64,000 nucleotides of DNA from assembly GCF_900230225.1 (NCBI RefSeq), contig NZ_OCNH01000003.1:744001-808000 (forward strand), written 5' to 3'. Under the pieces are notes generated by a model. It searched no databases and was not told where the DNA came from. It saw nothing but the letters and a program-made list of their open reading frames with translations. A program made the position numbers and the translations under genes. The DNA is from Spirosoma fluviale. GTDB taxonomy: Bacteria > Bacteroidota > Bacteroidia > Cytophagales > Spirosomataceae. Position 1 is the stretch's first letter; every line of letters begins with the position of its first letter. Positions 16,809 to 25,800 of this stretch are shown here, piece by piece.

Positions 16809-17234
16809 ATGCCTGATATTCTTTACGTTGAAGATAACCCCGACGAAGCTGATATATTTAGACGACTTATTAGCCGGATGGAAAATCCGCCTAGTTTTTT
16901 GCTGTTAAGTAGTGGTAGTGAAGCGATTGACTACCTACTTCAGCAGGGAACTTACCAGGGGCAAAGTACGCCTTTGCCCCGTTTGGTATTGATTGATCTG
17001 AAGTTGCCGGGACATAATGGCTTTGAGGTTATTCAGCAGGTGCGGGCTACCAGTCGGACCTGCTACCTGCCCTTAGTCGTTTACAGCACCTCCGATAACC
17101 CAAAAGATATGCGTCGGGCGTATGACCTGGGCGCTAATGCCTATCTGATAAAGCCCGAAAGTTACCATCAGGTGAGCGAAATGATGCGCCTGGCTATCGA
17201 CTTCTGGTTAACGCAGAGCCAGTACAGGCCATAA
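16809..17234 (+). CDS. Single-domain response regulator (phytochrome-associated, Rcp1-like)
   Basis: A 141-residue stand-alone receiver domain. Acidic residues Glu8, Asp9, the phosphoacceptor Asp63 (LVLIDLKLPG), the Ser/Thr switch (VYSTSD) and Lys115 (YLIKPES) are all present. There is no output domain, so it probably relays phosphate or controls a partner by protein contact, as known for the cyanobacterial phytochrome regulator Rcp1. The 6-base spacing to the phytochrome gene indicates a cognate pair in one transcript. Confidence 0.92.
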   Translation: MPDILYVEDNPDEADIFRRLISRMENPPSFLLLSSGSEAIDYLLQQGTYQGQSTPLPRLVLIDLKLPGHNGFEVIQQVRATSRTCYLPLVVYSTSDNPKDMRRAYDLGANAYLIKPESYHQVSEMMRLAIDFWLTQSQYRP

Positions 17235-17297
17235 CCGACCTGGTATATACACGTGTTTACAGGTGTTCGATTCAATTCTTAACTAGATAACGAAGGT

Positions 17298-20200
17298 ATG
17301 TCTGTCACAAATCAATCGGCCACGGCTTTGTTGCAAAGCGTTCTACAGGCATCGCAGAATGGGGTGCTGGTTTACAAAGGCATTCATGATGCTACCGGAA
17401 CGCTAACAGACTTGCAGTTGACGATGATAAACGCAGCCGCCGAGCGTAGCCTGGGCTGCTCGTCGGTAGAGGCTATTGGGCAACCGTTTAATCGTATCCA
17501 TCCCTATTGGGTGGGAACGGATCTTGTGGATCGATACCAACACGTGATTTCGACGGGGCAACCGGCTCGTTTCGAGTTTACATTTAACCAGCCGGGTCAG
17601 GGGCTGCCTACCTGGTGGGACATATCGGCCGTACGGCTGGAAGAGAACTGTGTGGTGGTATCCTGCCAGGACATTACACAGAGCAAAGCCGATGCGAAGG
17701 CCAGCCGACTGAATAGCCTGTGGCAGAAAGCCTTTGATGTATCCGTGAATGGCATCACGGTCTTTGACGCTATATACGACGGGAAGGATGAGGTTGCCGA
17801 CTTCGAGTTTGTCATGATCAACGACGCGGGTGTGCGCCTGGGTGGCTACAAACGCGAAGAACTGCTGGGCCGGACCTTGTGGGAAATTTATCCGGCTACG
17901 AAGATCAATGGCCTTTTTAATGAGTACGTGCAGGTCTGCAAAACAGGACAACCCATTGAAAAGGAACATTATTATCCCGAATATGACATCTGGCGGAAAG
18001 TGAAAATCGTTCCCCTACCCATGGGTGTCATGGTTAGCTATACGGACATCACCGCCATCAAAAAGCCCGAAGAGACCGTCCGTAAACAGGCTGAGTTGTT
18101 GAAACGTGTGCTGGAAGGTGTACCCGTGGGTATTGCGGTGCTGGACGTTATCCGCTCTGGTGAGAACCCTGTTAACCGCCCGCCCGACTTTCGAATCGGA
18201 CTGATTAACTCGTTGCTGGCGGATATTCTGGGGCAATCGGAGGAGATCGTCGTTGGCAAAAAGCTGACGGATGTTTTTGTAGATGCCAACGCTTCGGGCT
18301 TACTCAGTCGTTGTATTACGGGCGTGGAAGAGGGCGTTGTTCAGGAGTTTGAATTGCCGTTTGCACTGGGTAAAAAGGCGGGCTGGTTTCGGGTATCGAT
18401 GGCCCCCAAGGGTGAACAGCTAATTCTGGCTATGACCGAAGTTACCGAGATAAAACGGGCACAACTGGGGCATCATCGGCAGGTAGAATTGCTGAATTCA
18501 GTGCTGAATGGTTCTCAAAATTCAATTATTGCCCTGGAGTCTGTACGAGATACAACCGGCCGAATTGTTGATTTTCAGTACGTACTGCAAAATGATGCAC
18601 ACCGCAGGCGAACCGGGCGTTCAGATTATCAGCTGCTTGGGCGTACGATGCTCGAATTGTTTCCTCTATGCCACAATCTGTTCGACCAATATATCGAAGT
18701 CGTTCTTACCGGCCAGCCGTTTCGCACAGAAACCGAGTTTGACTACGGAGGGGGCACTGGTTGGTACGACGTATCGGCCGTGAAACGCGAGGATGGTATC
18801 GTTCTGACCATTCAGGATAAAAGTGCCCAGAAACTGGCTGAACGGCAACTTCATGATCAGGCACAGTTGCTGAAAACGATTAGCGATAACACCCCGGCGG
18901 GTTTGGTACTTTGGGAGCCCGTCCGGGAGGAGACGCCCGAGCGCAGGGTGATCGATTTCCGATACTGCATGACGAACCTCATGAATACCTACGTAACGGG
19001 GCACTCGGCAGAAACCCTGATCGGGCAGGATTTACTAACGATGTTTCCGCGCTTTCGGGGAACTGAGCTGGAACTCGCTCTTCGGGAAACCCTTGAGACC
19101 GGCCGTACGCAGCGCATGGTGTTCACCTATTACCGCGAAGACGCCGATGGCTGGTTCGATGCCCAGTTTATACGCATAGGCAACGGGCAGTCGACGGATA
19201 AGGTGCTGATGACGTACATGGATGTGACCGAAGCCCACCAGACTCAGCTGGTGCAACGGCAGCAGGCCGACCTGATGAAACTGGTTATCGATGCGCAACC
19301 GACAGGTATTGTTTTGTATGAACCGGTGCGGGAAAATACAACGGATGACAAGCCGGGTAAAATCGTCGATTTTACGTTTGTACTGGCCAACGAGACACAA
19401 AGGCAGCTCTTAGGCCGCTCGAACCAGGAGTTGATCGGTCACCGTATGAGGGAACTCTTTCCCAGTGAATCGGCTCAGGAGTTTTTTGAGTTCATGGTAG
19501 AAGTAGCCGAAACCGGACAGCCAAAAGAGTGGCTGTTACCTTATTTTAGTGACGGTGTCCGGGGCTGGTTTCAGTCGGCTCTAATTTCTCATGGTGATCA
19601 GGTTTTATTTACATTCCTGGATGTTACGGGCCTTAAACGGCAGCAGCAGGTTCTGGAAGTAACGAACCAGGAACTGCGCCGGAGTAATGAAAATCTTCAG
19701 AAATTTGCCTACGTGGCCAGTCATGATTTACAGGAGCCGCTGCGAAAAATTCAGTCGTTTGGCGATGTACTGGTCAGTACCTGCGGACCTGCGCTGGATG
19801 CGATTGGGCTGGATATGATTAACCGAATGCAGGGATCGGCTCGGCGAATGTCTGAATTGATCCGGCATCTGCTCACCTACTCGCGGTTGTCTACTCAACT
19901 GGTTGAAGTAAACCCGGTACCCTTAACTGACTTACTGACCAAAATCATCGACGATCTGGCCATACCGATACAGGAGTCGAATGCGACCATCGAATTCGGT
20001 AACTTGCCGGTCGTGTATGGCGATGAGGGGCAACTGCGTCAGTTATTCCAGAACCTGGTGTCAAATGCCGTTAAGTACCGGCTATCCGGTGTTGCTCCAC
20101 GCGTGCAGATTGCCTGTCAGAAGGTCAGGTCAGCGGATCTGCCTGTATCTGCCGTGTTGACAACGGTGATCAGTTCCGAAACGGGCAATACCCCATACTA

Positions 20201-20441
20201 TTACCAGATTAACGTAACCGATAATGGAATCGGATTCGATGAAAAATACCTGGATCGGATCTTTGAGGTTTTTCAACGGTTGCATGGCAAAAAAACGTAT
20301 GAAGGTACCGGTATCGGGCTTGCTATCTGTCTGAAGGTCGTTCAAAACCATCAGGGTGCCTTAACGGCGACCAGCCGCCCCGGCAAAGGGGCCACTTTTA
20401 GCGTTTACCTTCCTGTTCCTGATGCGAATACTACCAACTAA
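17298..20441 (+). CDS. Multi-PAS sensor histidine kinase (six PAS domains)
   Basis: A 1047-residue cytosolic kinase without membrane segments. Six PAS domains of about 125 residues repeat head to tail, starting near 10, 138, 265, 395, 520 and 655. Each has the same layout: a LLxGRTxxELFP-like segment, then a TGQP turn and a WF/WW strand. The transmitter follows: His809 in YVASHDLQEPLRKI, N box NLVSNAVKY, DNGIGFDE, and GTGIGLAIC. It lies between the phytochrome pair and the PYP gene, 63 bases after the regulator gene. PAS ligands are unknown; a role in combining signals from the two photoreceptors is inferred from position only. Confidence 0.92.
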   Translation: MSVTNQSATALLQSVLQASQNGVLVYKGIHDATGTLTDLQLTMINAAAERSLGCSSVEAIGQPFNRIHPYWVGTDLVDRYQHVISTGQPARFEFTFNQPGQGLPTWWDISAVRLEENCVVVSCQDITQSKADAKASRLNSLWQKAFDVSVNGITVFDAIYDGKDEVADFEFVMINDAGVRLGGYKREELLGRTLWEIYPATKINGLFNEYVQVCKTGQPIEKEHYYPEYDIWRKVKIVPLPMGVMVSYTDITAIKKPEETVRKQAELLKRVLEGVPVGIAVLDVIRSGENPVNRPPDFRIGLINSLLADILGQSEEIVVGKKLTDVFVDANASGLLSRCITGVEEGVVQEFELPFALGKKAGWFRVSMAPKGEQLILAMTEVTEIKRAQLGHHRQVELLNSVLNGSQNSIIALESVRDTTGRIVDFQYVLQNDAHRRRTGRSDYQLLGRTMLELFPLCHNLFDQYIEVVLTGQPFRTETEFDYGGGTGWYDVSAVKREDGIVLTIQDKSAQKLAERQLHDQAQLLKTISDNTPAGLVLWEPVREETPERRVIDFRYCMTNLMNTYVTGHSAETLIGQDLLTMFPRFRGTELELALRETLETGRTQRMVFTYYREDADGWFDAQFIRIGNGQSTDKVLMTYMDVTEAHQTQLVQRQQADLMKLVIDAQPTGIVLYEPVRENTTDDKPGKIVDFTFVLANETQRQLLGRSNQELIGHRMRELFPSESAQEFFEFMVEVAETGQPKEWLLPYFSDGVRGWFQSALISHGDQVLFTFLDVTGLKRQQQVLEVTNQELRRSNENLQKFAYVASHDLQEPLRKIQSFGDVLVSTCGPALDAIGLDMINRMQGSARRMSELIRHLLTYSRLSTQLVEVNPVPLTDLLTKIIDDLAIPIQESNATIEFGNLPVVYGDEGQLRQLFQNLVSNAVKYRLSGVAPRVQIACQKVRSADLPVSAVLTTVISSETGNTPYYYQINVTDNGIGFDEKYLDRIFEVFQRLHGKKTYEGTGIGLAICLKVVQNHQGALTATSRPGKGATFSVYLPVPDANTTN

Positions 20442-20478
20442 AGATCAACCTGCTACCACTTTAATCCATACCCAACCC

Positions 20479-20847
20479 ATGAATCAAATGGTACAGTTTT
20501 CGGACTCAAACTTACTCGACTGGCTGGAAGAACAAACCAATGAGCAGTTGGAAGATTCTCCCTTTGGCGTAGTTCGGATGAACCGCGAAGGAATCGTCGT
20601 TGCTTACTGCAAGTCAGAGTCCCATATCACCGGCATCTCAAAGGAGTATGCACTGGGTAAGTATTATTTTACCCAGATTGCCCCCTGCGCCAATAACCAG
20701 ATGGTAGCCGCCAAATACGGACAACCAACGCTTGATGAAGAAATGGACTATATTCTCACCTATGTGAGTGCGCCAACCAAGGTTCGCCTGAGGCTGCTTA
20801 AGTCGCCCGAGAGCCGATATCAGTATTTTCTGGTTGATCGTAAGTAA
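20479..20847 (+). CDS. pyp: Photoactive yellow protein (PYP)
   Basis: A 122-residue PAS-fold blue-light receptor. The ATG at 20479 is chosen because an upstream in-frame start would overlap the kinase gene, and because it gives the normal PYP length. Aligned to Halorhodospira halophila PYP with an offset of one residue, the key positions match: Phe29-Gly30, Tyr43 (Tyr42), Glu47 (Glu46), Thr51-Gly52 (Thr50-Gly51), and Cys70 in IAPC (Cys69), the site that binds p-coumarate by a thioester. Arg52 is replaced by Ile53, and Met100 by Ser97 in YVSAPTK. It lies 37 bases after a PAS kinase gene and 32 bases before the ligase gene. The downstream partner is unknown. Confidence 0.94.
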   Translation: MNQMVQFSDSNLLDWLEEQTNEQLEDSPFGVVRMNREGIVVAYCKSESHITGISKEYALGKYYFTQIAPCANNQMVAAKYGQPTLDEEMDYILTYVSAPTKVRLRLLKSPESRYQYFLVDRK

Positions 20848-20879
20848 CGCATTGTACACCGTTTCCGGCTTTTATACCT

Positions 20880-21983
20880 ATGATCTGGACACCCGATAAC
20901 GTCCGGCGAATTATTCTCGACATGGCGGGTCGGATTCTGCAAAACCCGCATGCCGGATTGCCAACGGTCGTCTCGCCGGAACTGGATCTGTATCGGGATG
21001 TGGGTCTCGACTCCATCAGCCGAATGGAACTGGCCGGTTACCTCAACGAATTTTTCGGAATTTTCGATACCTCCGTTGAGAACTACCTGCTGGCCGGAAC
21101 CACCCTCGACCATTGGGTGAACTGCATTCTGCGGGCCCGGTCGCAAGTTGACGACTACCTGACGTTTCGGACCTCCGGCACCAGTGGAGCCGCCCGGGCT
21201 GTTCGGCATTCAATGGCGTCGCTGCTGTTTGAAGCCCGCTTCCTCATGGAGTTGCTGCCTCGCCCGGACAGGGTGGTCAGTCTGGTACCGGCCAATCATA
21301 TTTACGGGTTTATCTACACGGTGCTGCTTCCGGCGCTTTGGAATGTACCGTTGTGTTTGCTGGCTGATACGCCCGCAACGGCCATAACGGCCAATACACT
21401 GCTGGTAGGCACACCCTTTACCTGGGAATATACGTACCAGTCCCTGCTGGCAGGAAAATCGCTGCCCTGCCGGGGAGTATCATCAGCCGCTCCCATGCCG
21501 CCGGGTTTGTTTGATCAACTGATGAACGCCAGCGTGTTCATGACAGAAATCTACGGTTCATCCGAAACGGGAGGGCTTGGGTACCGGCATCGATTAGACG
21601 CACCATTTACCTTATTCCCCCATGTAACGCTGTTGGCTGGAGAACCCTTTACGATTTGCCGAACCGATACGGGTGCAACTTTCACCGTACCTGACCGGCT
21701 TGAGCGGGTGTCGGAAACCGAAATACGGGTGCTTGGTCGCCTGGATGATAGCGTATCGATCGCCGGCGTCAACGTATACCCGGCTGCCATCAGGCAGGTA
21801 ATCAGTGAGTGCCCCCTGGTGGCTACCTGCGACATCTATGCCAAAGCCGACATGGGTGCTCACAAGCTATACGGAGCGGTTCAGCTTCGGACACTGAACG
21901 ATGCAAACCGAAACGCCTTCCTGCACTGGGTCCGGCAGCACCTGAGCCCCCCCGAAATCCCGCAAAATCTGTATATCTACTAA
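20880..21983 (+). CDS. Acyl carrier domain-AMP ligase fusion, probable p-coumarate-activating enzyme; C terminus probably truncated
   Basis: A 367-residue fusion. Residues 1-80 are a carrier-protein domain with the phosphopantetheine serine in GLDSIS (Ser45). An adenylate-forming domain of the short type follows: TSGTSG (98-103), VPANHIYGF (137-144), YGSSETGG (225-232) and GRLDDSVSIAGVNVYP (286-301). Beside the pyp gene it most likely activates p-coumarate for attachment to Cys70, as the coumarate ligases of other PYP loci do. The protein stops at PQNLYIY, just before the place where the family keeps the GK lysine motif. The in-frame bases right after the stop resemble a different protein, so the 3' end may have been lost in a deletion. 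It could still act in thioester transfer, or be inactive. Confidence 0.8.
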   Translation: MIWTPDNVRRIILDMAGRILQNPHAGLPTVVSPELDLYRDVGLDSISRMELAGYLNEFFGIFDTSVENYLLAGTTLDHWVNCILRARSQVDDYLTFRTSGTSGAARAVRHSMASLLFEARFLMELLPRPDRVVSLVPANHIYGFIYTVLLPALWNVPLCLLADTPATAITANTLLVGTPFTWEYTYQSLLAGKSLPCRGVSSAAPMPPGLFDQLMNASVFMTEIYGSSETGGLGYRHRLDAPFTLFPHVTLLAGEPFTICRTDTGATFTVPDRLERVSETEIRVLGRLDDSVSIAGVNVYPAAIRQVISECPLVATCDIYAKADMGAHKLYGAVQLRTLNDANRNAFLHWVRQHLSPPEIPQNLYIY

Positions 21984-22145
21984 CACGAGTCGGGCTACCT
22001 CCAGCTATTTCACCACGTCGGGCAACGGTCGTCCGGTGAGTGGGTATTGAATCTACTGCCGGAAAAGAAAAGCTTCGTTGAGCTACCGACAAAAGGTGCT
22101 GATGGCGTTGTTATGGCCGACGCGGTTCTGGTCGTACCGAATTAA
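21984..22145 (+). pseudogene. Relic of a golvesin-type C-terminal domain gene
   Basis: Directly after the ligase stop and in the same frame, 53 codons plus a stop read a sequence ending GEWVLNLLPEKKSFVELP and DGVVMADAVLVVPN. This resembles the last strand of golvesin/xanthan-lyase-type C-terminal domains (HVNQ..GGxW..LG..F...G.V.ADAVxFVP). It has no start codon of its own and no upstream part. It is best read as the 3' remnant of a gene cut by the event that truncated the ligase gene. Identification is by eye only. Confidence 0.5.
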
Positions 22146-22191
22146 GTGGTTAATAGTTAATGAGTAGATTGATCTGAGGTTGACCATTAAC

Positions 22192-23325
22192 TCAATGCTT
22201 CAGTGGGCCGGGCCGTTCGAGCAGCACCAGATCAAGTTGGCTGACTTTTGCGAAATTCGGCCCTCCGCTTGGTATCTGCGGGTACACGTGGTCCTGATAG
22301 GGATGCGCCGACCGGAAAAAATCCTCGAAAATGCCCGGTGTTAGCATACCCACAAAACGGGTGTAGTTTCGGCGGAGCTGATACGCATGAATAGCCCCCG
22401 CAGGCACGGCCACGTAATCGCCCGGATGAATATCGAGCAAGGATTTATTGAGCCACATGCTCATCATCCCGTCGACACAGCAAAACATTTCGGTATGCTC
22501 CCGGTGGTAGTGTTTGCCGATCATGTCCCCGGCGGGGCCTTCGGTCATGACCACCAGCAGTTTGCCGTTGGTGCTGGCGTTATCGCTCATGATGCTGAAA
22601 AGCTGATCGCCCAGCGTGTAGCGATCCCCTTCGCCAGCGGCCAGTACATAGGGCACCACGGTATTTGGGACAGTGGTATTCGTAACCGGCCCGAACGTCT
22701 GCCCGTCGAGAGGTTTTCCATCAAAAAGCACATCGGCCACCTCCTCTGCCGCTTTTAAACGTTCGGCATCCGGTTCGATGATGGCATCGCCGGGCTGAAC
22801 ATAGCCCGCGTAGGGCGTTCCAATCGCTTTGTACATCGCGCTCAGCAGAGGGCCGCTGCTGATCGAAATCAGTTGGGTGCGGTGCGAATTGGTGCGAAAC
22901 GCATGGGAAACGGACGGCGGAATGCTGGCAAAATCCCCTTTCCCCAGCCGGTAGGTTTGCCCGTCGAGCCATAATTCGACTTCGCCATCGACGACGAAAA
23001 GAGCCTCATGGGTTGTATGGTGAACATGGGATGGCATAACCGCCCCTTTGCCGCCCGTTATGACGGTCCATTCATATAAATCGCCGGTATCGACTCCGCG
23101 AGCGGTCAGGTTTATCACCAGGCTACCCACCAGGTAACGCTCACCATCTCCGCTACGAATAAAATAAGGAATTTTCTGACCGGGTAATTCGCCTTTTGGC
23201 TCAATGGCCTGAACACCTTCCAGGCCACCCGGCATCTCGGCCCCTTTCTGTAACGTTTCGGTATCGGCTATGGATGAATGTTCCTGTGAAGAGGAGGGCT
23301 GATTCGTGTTTGTGGACGTTTCCAT
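22192..23325 (-). CDS. Quercetin 2,3-dioxygenase-like bicupin
   Basis: A 377-residue two-cupin protein. The ATG at 23325 is preferred over an upstream in-frame TTG at 23358. The N-terminal cupin carries PSHVHHTTHEALFVVDGEVEL (two histidines and a glutamate as metal ligands) and a later His in SVSHAFRT. The C-terminal cupin repeats this with GKHYHREHTEMFCCVDG and AGAIHAYQL. The family opens flavonols with oxygen and a metal in fungi and Bacillus; bacterial relatives also act on other substrates, so quercetin is not certain. There is no signal peptide, so the protein should be cytosolic. It converges with the light-sensing cluster. Confidence 0.85.
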   Translation of the reverse strand: METSTNTNQPSSSQEHSSIADTETLQKGAEMPGGLEGVQAIEPKGELPGQKIPYFIRSGDGERYLVGSLVINLTARGVDTGDLYEWTVITGGKGAVMPSHVHHTTHEALFVVDGEVELWLDGQTYRLGKGDFASIPPSVSHAFRTNSHRTQLISISSGPLLSAMYKAIGTPYAGYVQPGDAIIEPDAERLKAAEEVADVLFDGKPLDGQTFGPVTNTTVPNTVVPYVLAAGEGDRYTLGDQLFSIMSDNASTNGKLLVVMTEGPAGDMIGKHYHREHTEMFCCVDGMMSMWLNKSLLDIHPGDYVAVPAGAIHAYQLRRNYTRFVGMLTPGIFEDFFRSAHPYQDHVYPQIPSGGPNFAKVSQLDLVLLERPGPLKH

Positions 23326-23566
23326 TAATGAATAGGGATTGGGCTTGATAAACTGCAAGGTTAGTGAAATGCCGGAATATTCCTGCGTTTTCGTTGGCCC
23401 GGATTTTACTATCGTATATCAGATATATGCCTCAATTAGCATGGCCCTTACAATAAGGTTGGTGTTTTTTGTCCTTTTTGAAAACAATAAAAATGCACAA
23501 AGTCTTGTTTTTAACGTGTTTTTAATCTCTTACGCTAACCCAATTAATTATTAAACTCGACCACTT

Positions 23567-24580
23567 ATGAATCTCAAGTCAATTCAGTTCAGCCGCCGTG
23601 CGTCTGGTATTTTAGCCTCTCTTCTTGTCGGTTTTTCCCTGACACTTACGTCGTGTGATGACAACGAAAATCCAACGACAACACCGCCTGCGGGTTCGTC
23701 GACCATTACGGATCTGGTTGTTGCCGGAGACCAGTTCACGTTTCTTGAAGAGGCTGTTAAAAAGGCGGGTCTGACGACTACCTTATCGGGCACGGGGCCA
23801 TTTACCGTCTTTGCCCCAACGGATGATGCGTTCCGGGCGGCCGGGTTTGCCGATGCCGCGGCCGTAGGCGCAGCTGCGGACACCACCCTGCGCCGGATAT
23901 TGCTGTATCACGTAGTGGGTGGTTCCTATCCCGCATCAGCCATTCAGGCTGGTCAAACGGCTCTGCCTACGTCACTGAGTGTTAACGGCACAACGTATGT
24001 CACGAAGGCTACTTCCACCAGTGGAACCGGTGTGTCTGTGAATGGTGCGCGCGTCATTACGGCCGATGTACAGGCCACGAACGGTGTTGTTCATGCCATC
24101 GACCGGGTGCTGATGCCCCCAACCGGCAATGTGCTTCAGGTAGCCCAGGCCGACACATCCCTGAGTTTGCTGGGTGCGGCTGTAGCCCGTGGCGGTGCGG
24201 CTGTAGTGACTGCGCTGTCGGGTGCAACACCATTGACGGTCTTTGCACCAACGAATGCGGCCTTCCGGGCCACGCCTTATAACACGGTGGCGGCTATCAA
24301 TGCAGCTCCGGTGGCAGCCCTGACGGCTATTTTAACGAACCACGTGGTCGTTAACCCCGGTCGTGCGTACTCGCCTACGATTGTTAGTGGTCCTATCACC
24401 ACCTTCGGTACCGGCAGCGTAACGGCTACGGTGGGCACCGGTAATGCCCTGACGTTGCTGAGTCCGGGTAACGGTGGTCAGGCATCTACCGTATTGCAAA
24501 ATACGACGGGTGTTCAGAACCGCGACATCACCGCAACCAACGGCGTTGTCCACAAAATTGACCGGGTATTGTTGCCGTAA
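23567..24580 (+). CDS. Lipoprotein with two fasciclin (FAS1) domains
   Basis: A 337-residue surface lipoprotein. The signal peptide ends in Cys30 (LTLTSC), then an acidic, Pro/Thr-rich linker. Two FAS1 domains follow at about 48-180 and 190-335. Each shows the conserved H1 box (GPFTVFAPTDDAFRA; TPLTVFAPTNAAFRA) and H2 box (NGVVHAIDRVLMP; NGVVHKIDRVLLP). FAS1 domains mediate adhesion to surfaces or matrix. A hairpin terminator follows. Confidence 0.93.
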   Translation: MNLKSIQFSRRASGILASLLVGFSLTLTSCDDNENPTTTPPAGSSTITDLVVAGDQFTFLEEAVKKAGLTTTLSGTGPFTVFAPTDDAFRAAGFADAAAVGAAADTTLRRILLYHVVGGSYPASAIQAGQTALPTSLSVNGTTYVTKATSTSGTGVSVNGARVITADVQATNGVVHAIDRVLMPPTGNVLQVAQADTSLSLLGAAVARGGAAVVTALSGATPLTVFAPTNAAFRATPYNTVAAINAAPVAALTAILTNHVVVNPGRAYSPTIVSGPITTFGTGSVTATVGTGNALTLLSPGNGGQASTVLQNTTGVQNRDITATNGVVHKIDRVLLP

Positions 24581-24586
24581 ATTGGT

Positions 24587-24610
24587 GGAGTAGTGGAGTA
24601 GTAGAGTAGT
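24587..24610. repeat. Three-copy 8-bp tandem repeat
   Basis: GGAGTAGT twice and AGAGTAGT once, in tandem, a few bases after the fasciclin gene stop. It is short enough to arise by slippage. Confidence 0.5.
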
Positions 24611-24614
24611 TCCG

Positions 24615-24667
24615 AAAAAGAGGTATAACCATAAAGACGAACCGTCTATGTGGTTATACCTCTTTTT
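24615..24667. terminator. Strong terminator after the fasciclin gene
   Basis: Perfect 17-bp stem (24615-24631 with 24651-24667), arms AAAAAGAGGTATAACCA and complement, with a small inner AGAC/GTCT stem in the loop. The right arm ends in five T's; the left arm starts with five A's, so it can act in both directions. Confidence 0.8.
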
Positions 24668-24807
24668 GAATTTCTTCGAATCTAATCCATTGAAATCACT
24701 GATTGACTACGGAATGCCCGGTTGAATACGCTGACAAGTAGCAATGGAAACGGGTAAACTTTAGCTATCAGGTAAGCACAAACAAACCCCTGAACTACCC
24801 AAGCGTC

Positions 24808-25689
24808 ATGCCGACTATCGACAGAAAAACCTTTCTCAACCAACTATCCCTGATGGCCGGTGCGTCTCTGCTAACGGGACCGGCTTTTGCCGCTGAAACG
24901 GCGCGGGCTAAATCAGCGGTCAAGCTAGGCTTCGTAACGTATTTATGGGGTAAAGACTGGGATTTGCCAACCCTCATTAAAAACTGCGCAGACACCAATA
25001 TTCTCGGGGTCGAACTGCGCGTCGAACACGCCCACAACGTCATGCCCGAACTCAACGCGGCCCAACGCCGGGAGGTGAAAAAGCGGTTTGCCGATAGCCC
25101 GGTCAAACTCGTCGGGCTGGGTACCAACCAGCAGTTTGACTTTGTCGATCCGGCTAAGGTGAAAGCATCCATCGAACGTACCAAAGAGTTTATCCGCCTG
25201 AGCGCCGACGTGGGCGGGACGGGCGTAAAGGTGAAACCCAACGCCCTGCACAAAGAGGTACCTGTCGACAAAACCGTAACCCAGATCGGGGAATCCCTCA
25301 ACGAACTCGCCCGGTACGCGGCCGATTTCGGGCAGCAGATTAGGCTGGAAGTTCACGGCGAAGAAACGCAGGAACTGCCCATGACCAAACGAATCATGGA
25401 CGTAGCCACCCATCCCAACGCCACCATCTGCTGGAACTGTAACCCGCAGGATTTAAACGGCAAAGGTTTTCAGGCCAACTTCGACCTCGTCAAAGACCGC
25501 CTGGGGGCCACCTGCCACGTCCGCGAACTGGACCGGACGGATTATCCGTATCAGGACTTGCTGAACAATCTGGTAACTATGAATTACAAAGGCTGGGTCT
25601 TGCTCGAATGCCACACCAACCCGGCGGATAAAGTGGCGCAGATGAAAACCCAGCGGGTGGTTTTCGACCGAATGATTAAGAAGGGGTGA
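24808..25689 (+). CDS. Sugar phosphate isomerase/epimerase family protein, exported
   Basis: A 293-residue TIM-barrel protein of the xylose isomerase-like group. The N terminus (DRKTFLNQLSLMAGASLLTGPAFA) is a signal-like segment of the kind seen in exported Bacteroidota members. The barrel shows LGVELRVEHAHN, GLGTNQQFDF, LRLEVHGEE (metal-ligand glutamate region), CWNCNP and VLLECHTNP. The family isomerizes or epimerizes sugars or inositols with a divalent metal. It stands alone between a fasciclin gene and a broken receptor gene, so the substrate cannot be guessed. Confidence 0.82.
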   Translation: MPTIDRKTFLNQLSLMAGASLLTGPAFAAETARAKSAVKLGFVTYLWGKDWDLPTLIKNCADTNILGVELRVEHAHNVMPELNAAQRREVKKRFADSPVKLVGLGTNQQFDFVDPAKVKASIERTKEFIRLSADVGGTGVKVKPNALHKEVPVDKTVTQIGESLNELARYAADFGQQIRLEVHGEETQELPMTKRIMDVATHPNATICWNCNPQDLNGKGFQANFDLVKDRLGATCHVRELDRTDYPYQDLLNNLVTMNYKGWVLLECHTNPADKVAQMKTQRVVFDRMIKKG

Positions 25690-25800
25690 AGTGGGTATTT
25701 TCCAACTTTTTGGCCTCTCAAAGAGTATATCATCCAGCTAAGCGACCTCTCCATATAGCGACGTCCTGTCGAATGGTGGGAGGGAGGTGCCGGGAAATGC

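Noticed and set aside
17298..20441. Six near-repeating PAS units considered as tandem duplications by assembly error
   Set aside because: Units differ strongly at the nucleotide and residue level, so they are an old domain array and not a collapsed or duplicated assembly.
14562..22145. Tyrosine ammonia lyase or heme oxygenase expected with PYP and phytochrome
   Set aside because: No reading frame in the window resembles either enzyme; they must be elsewhere or absent.
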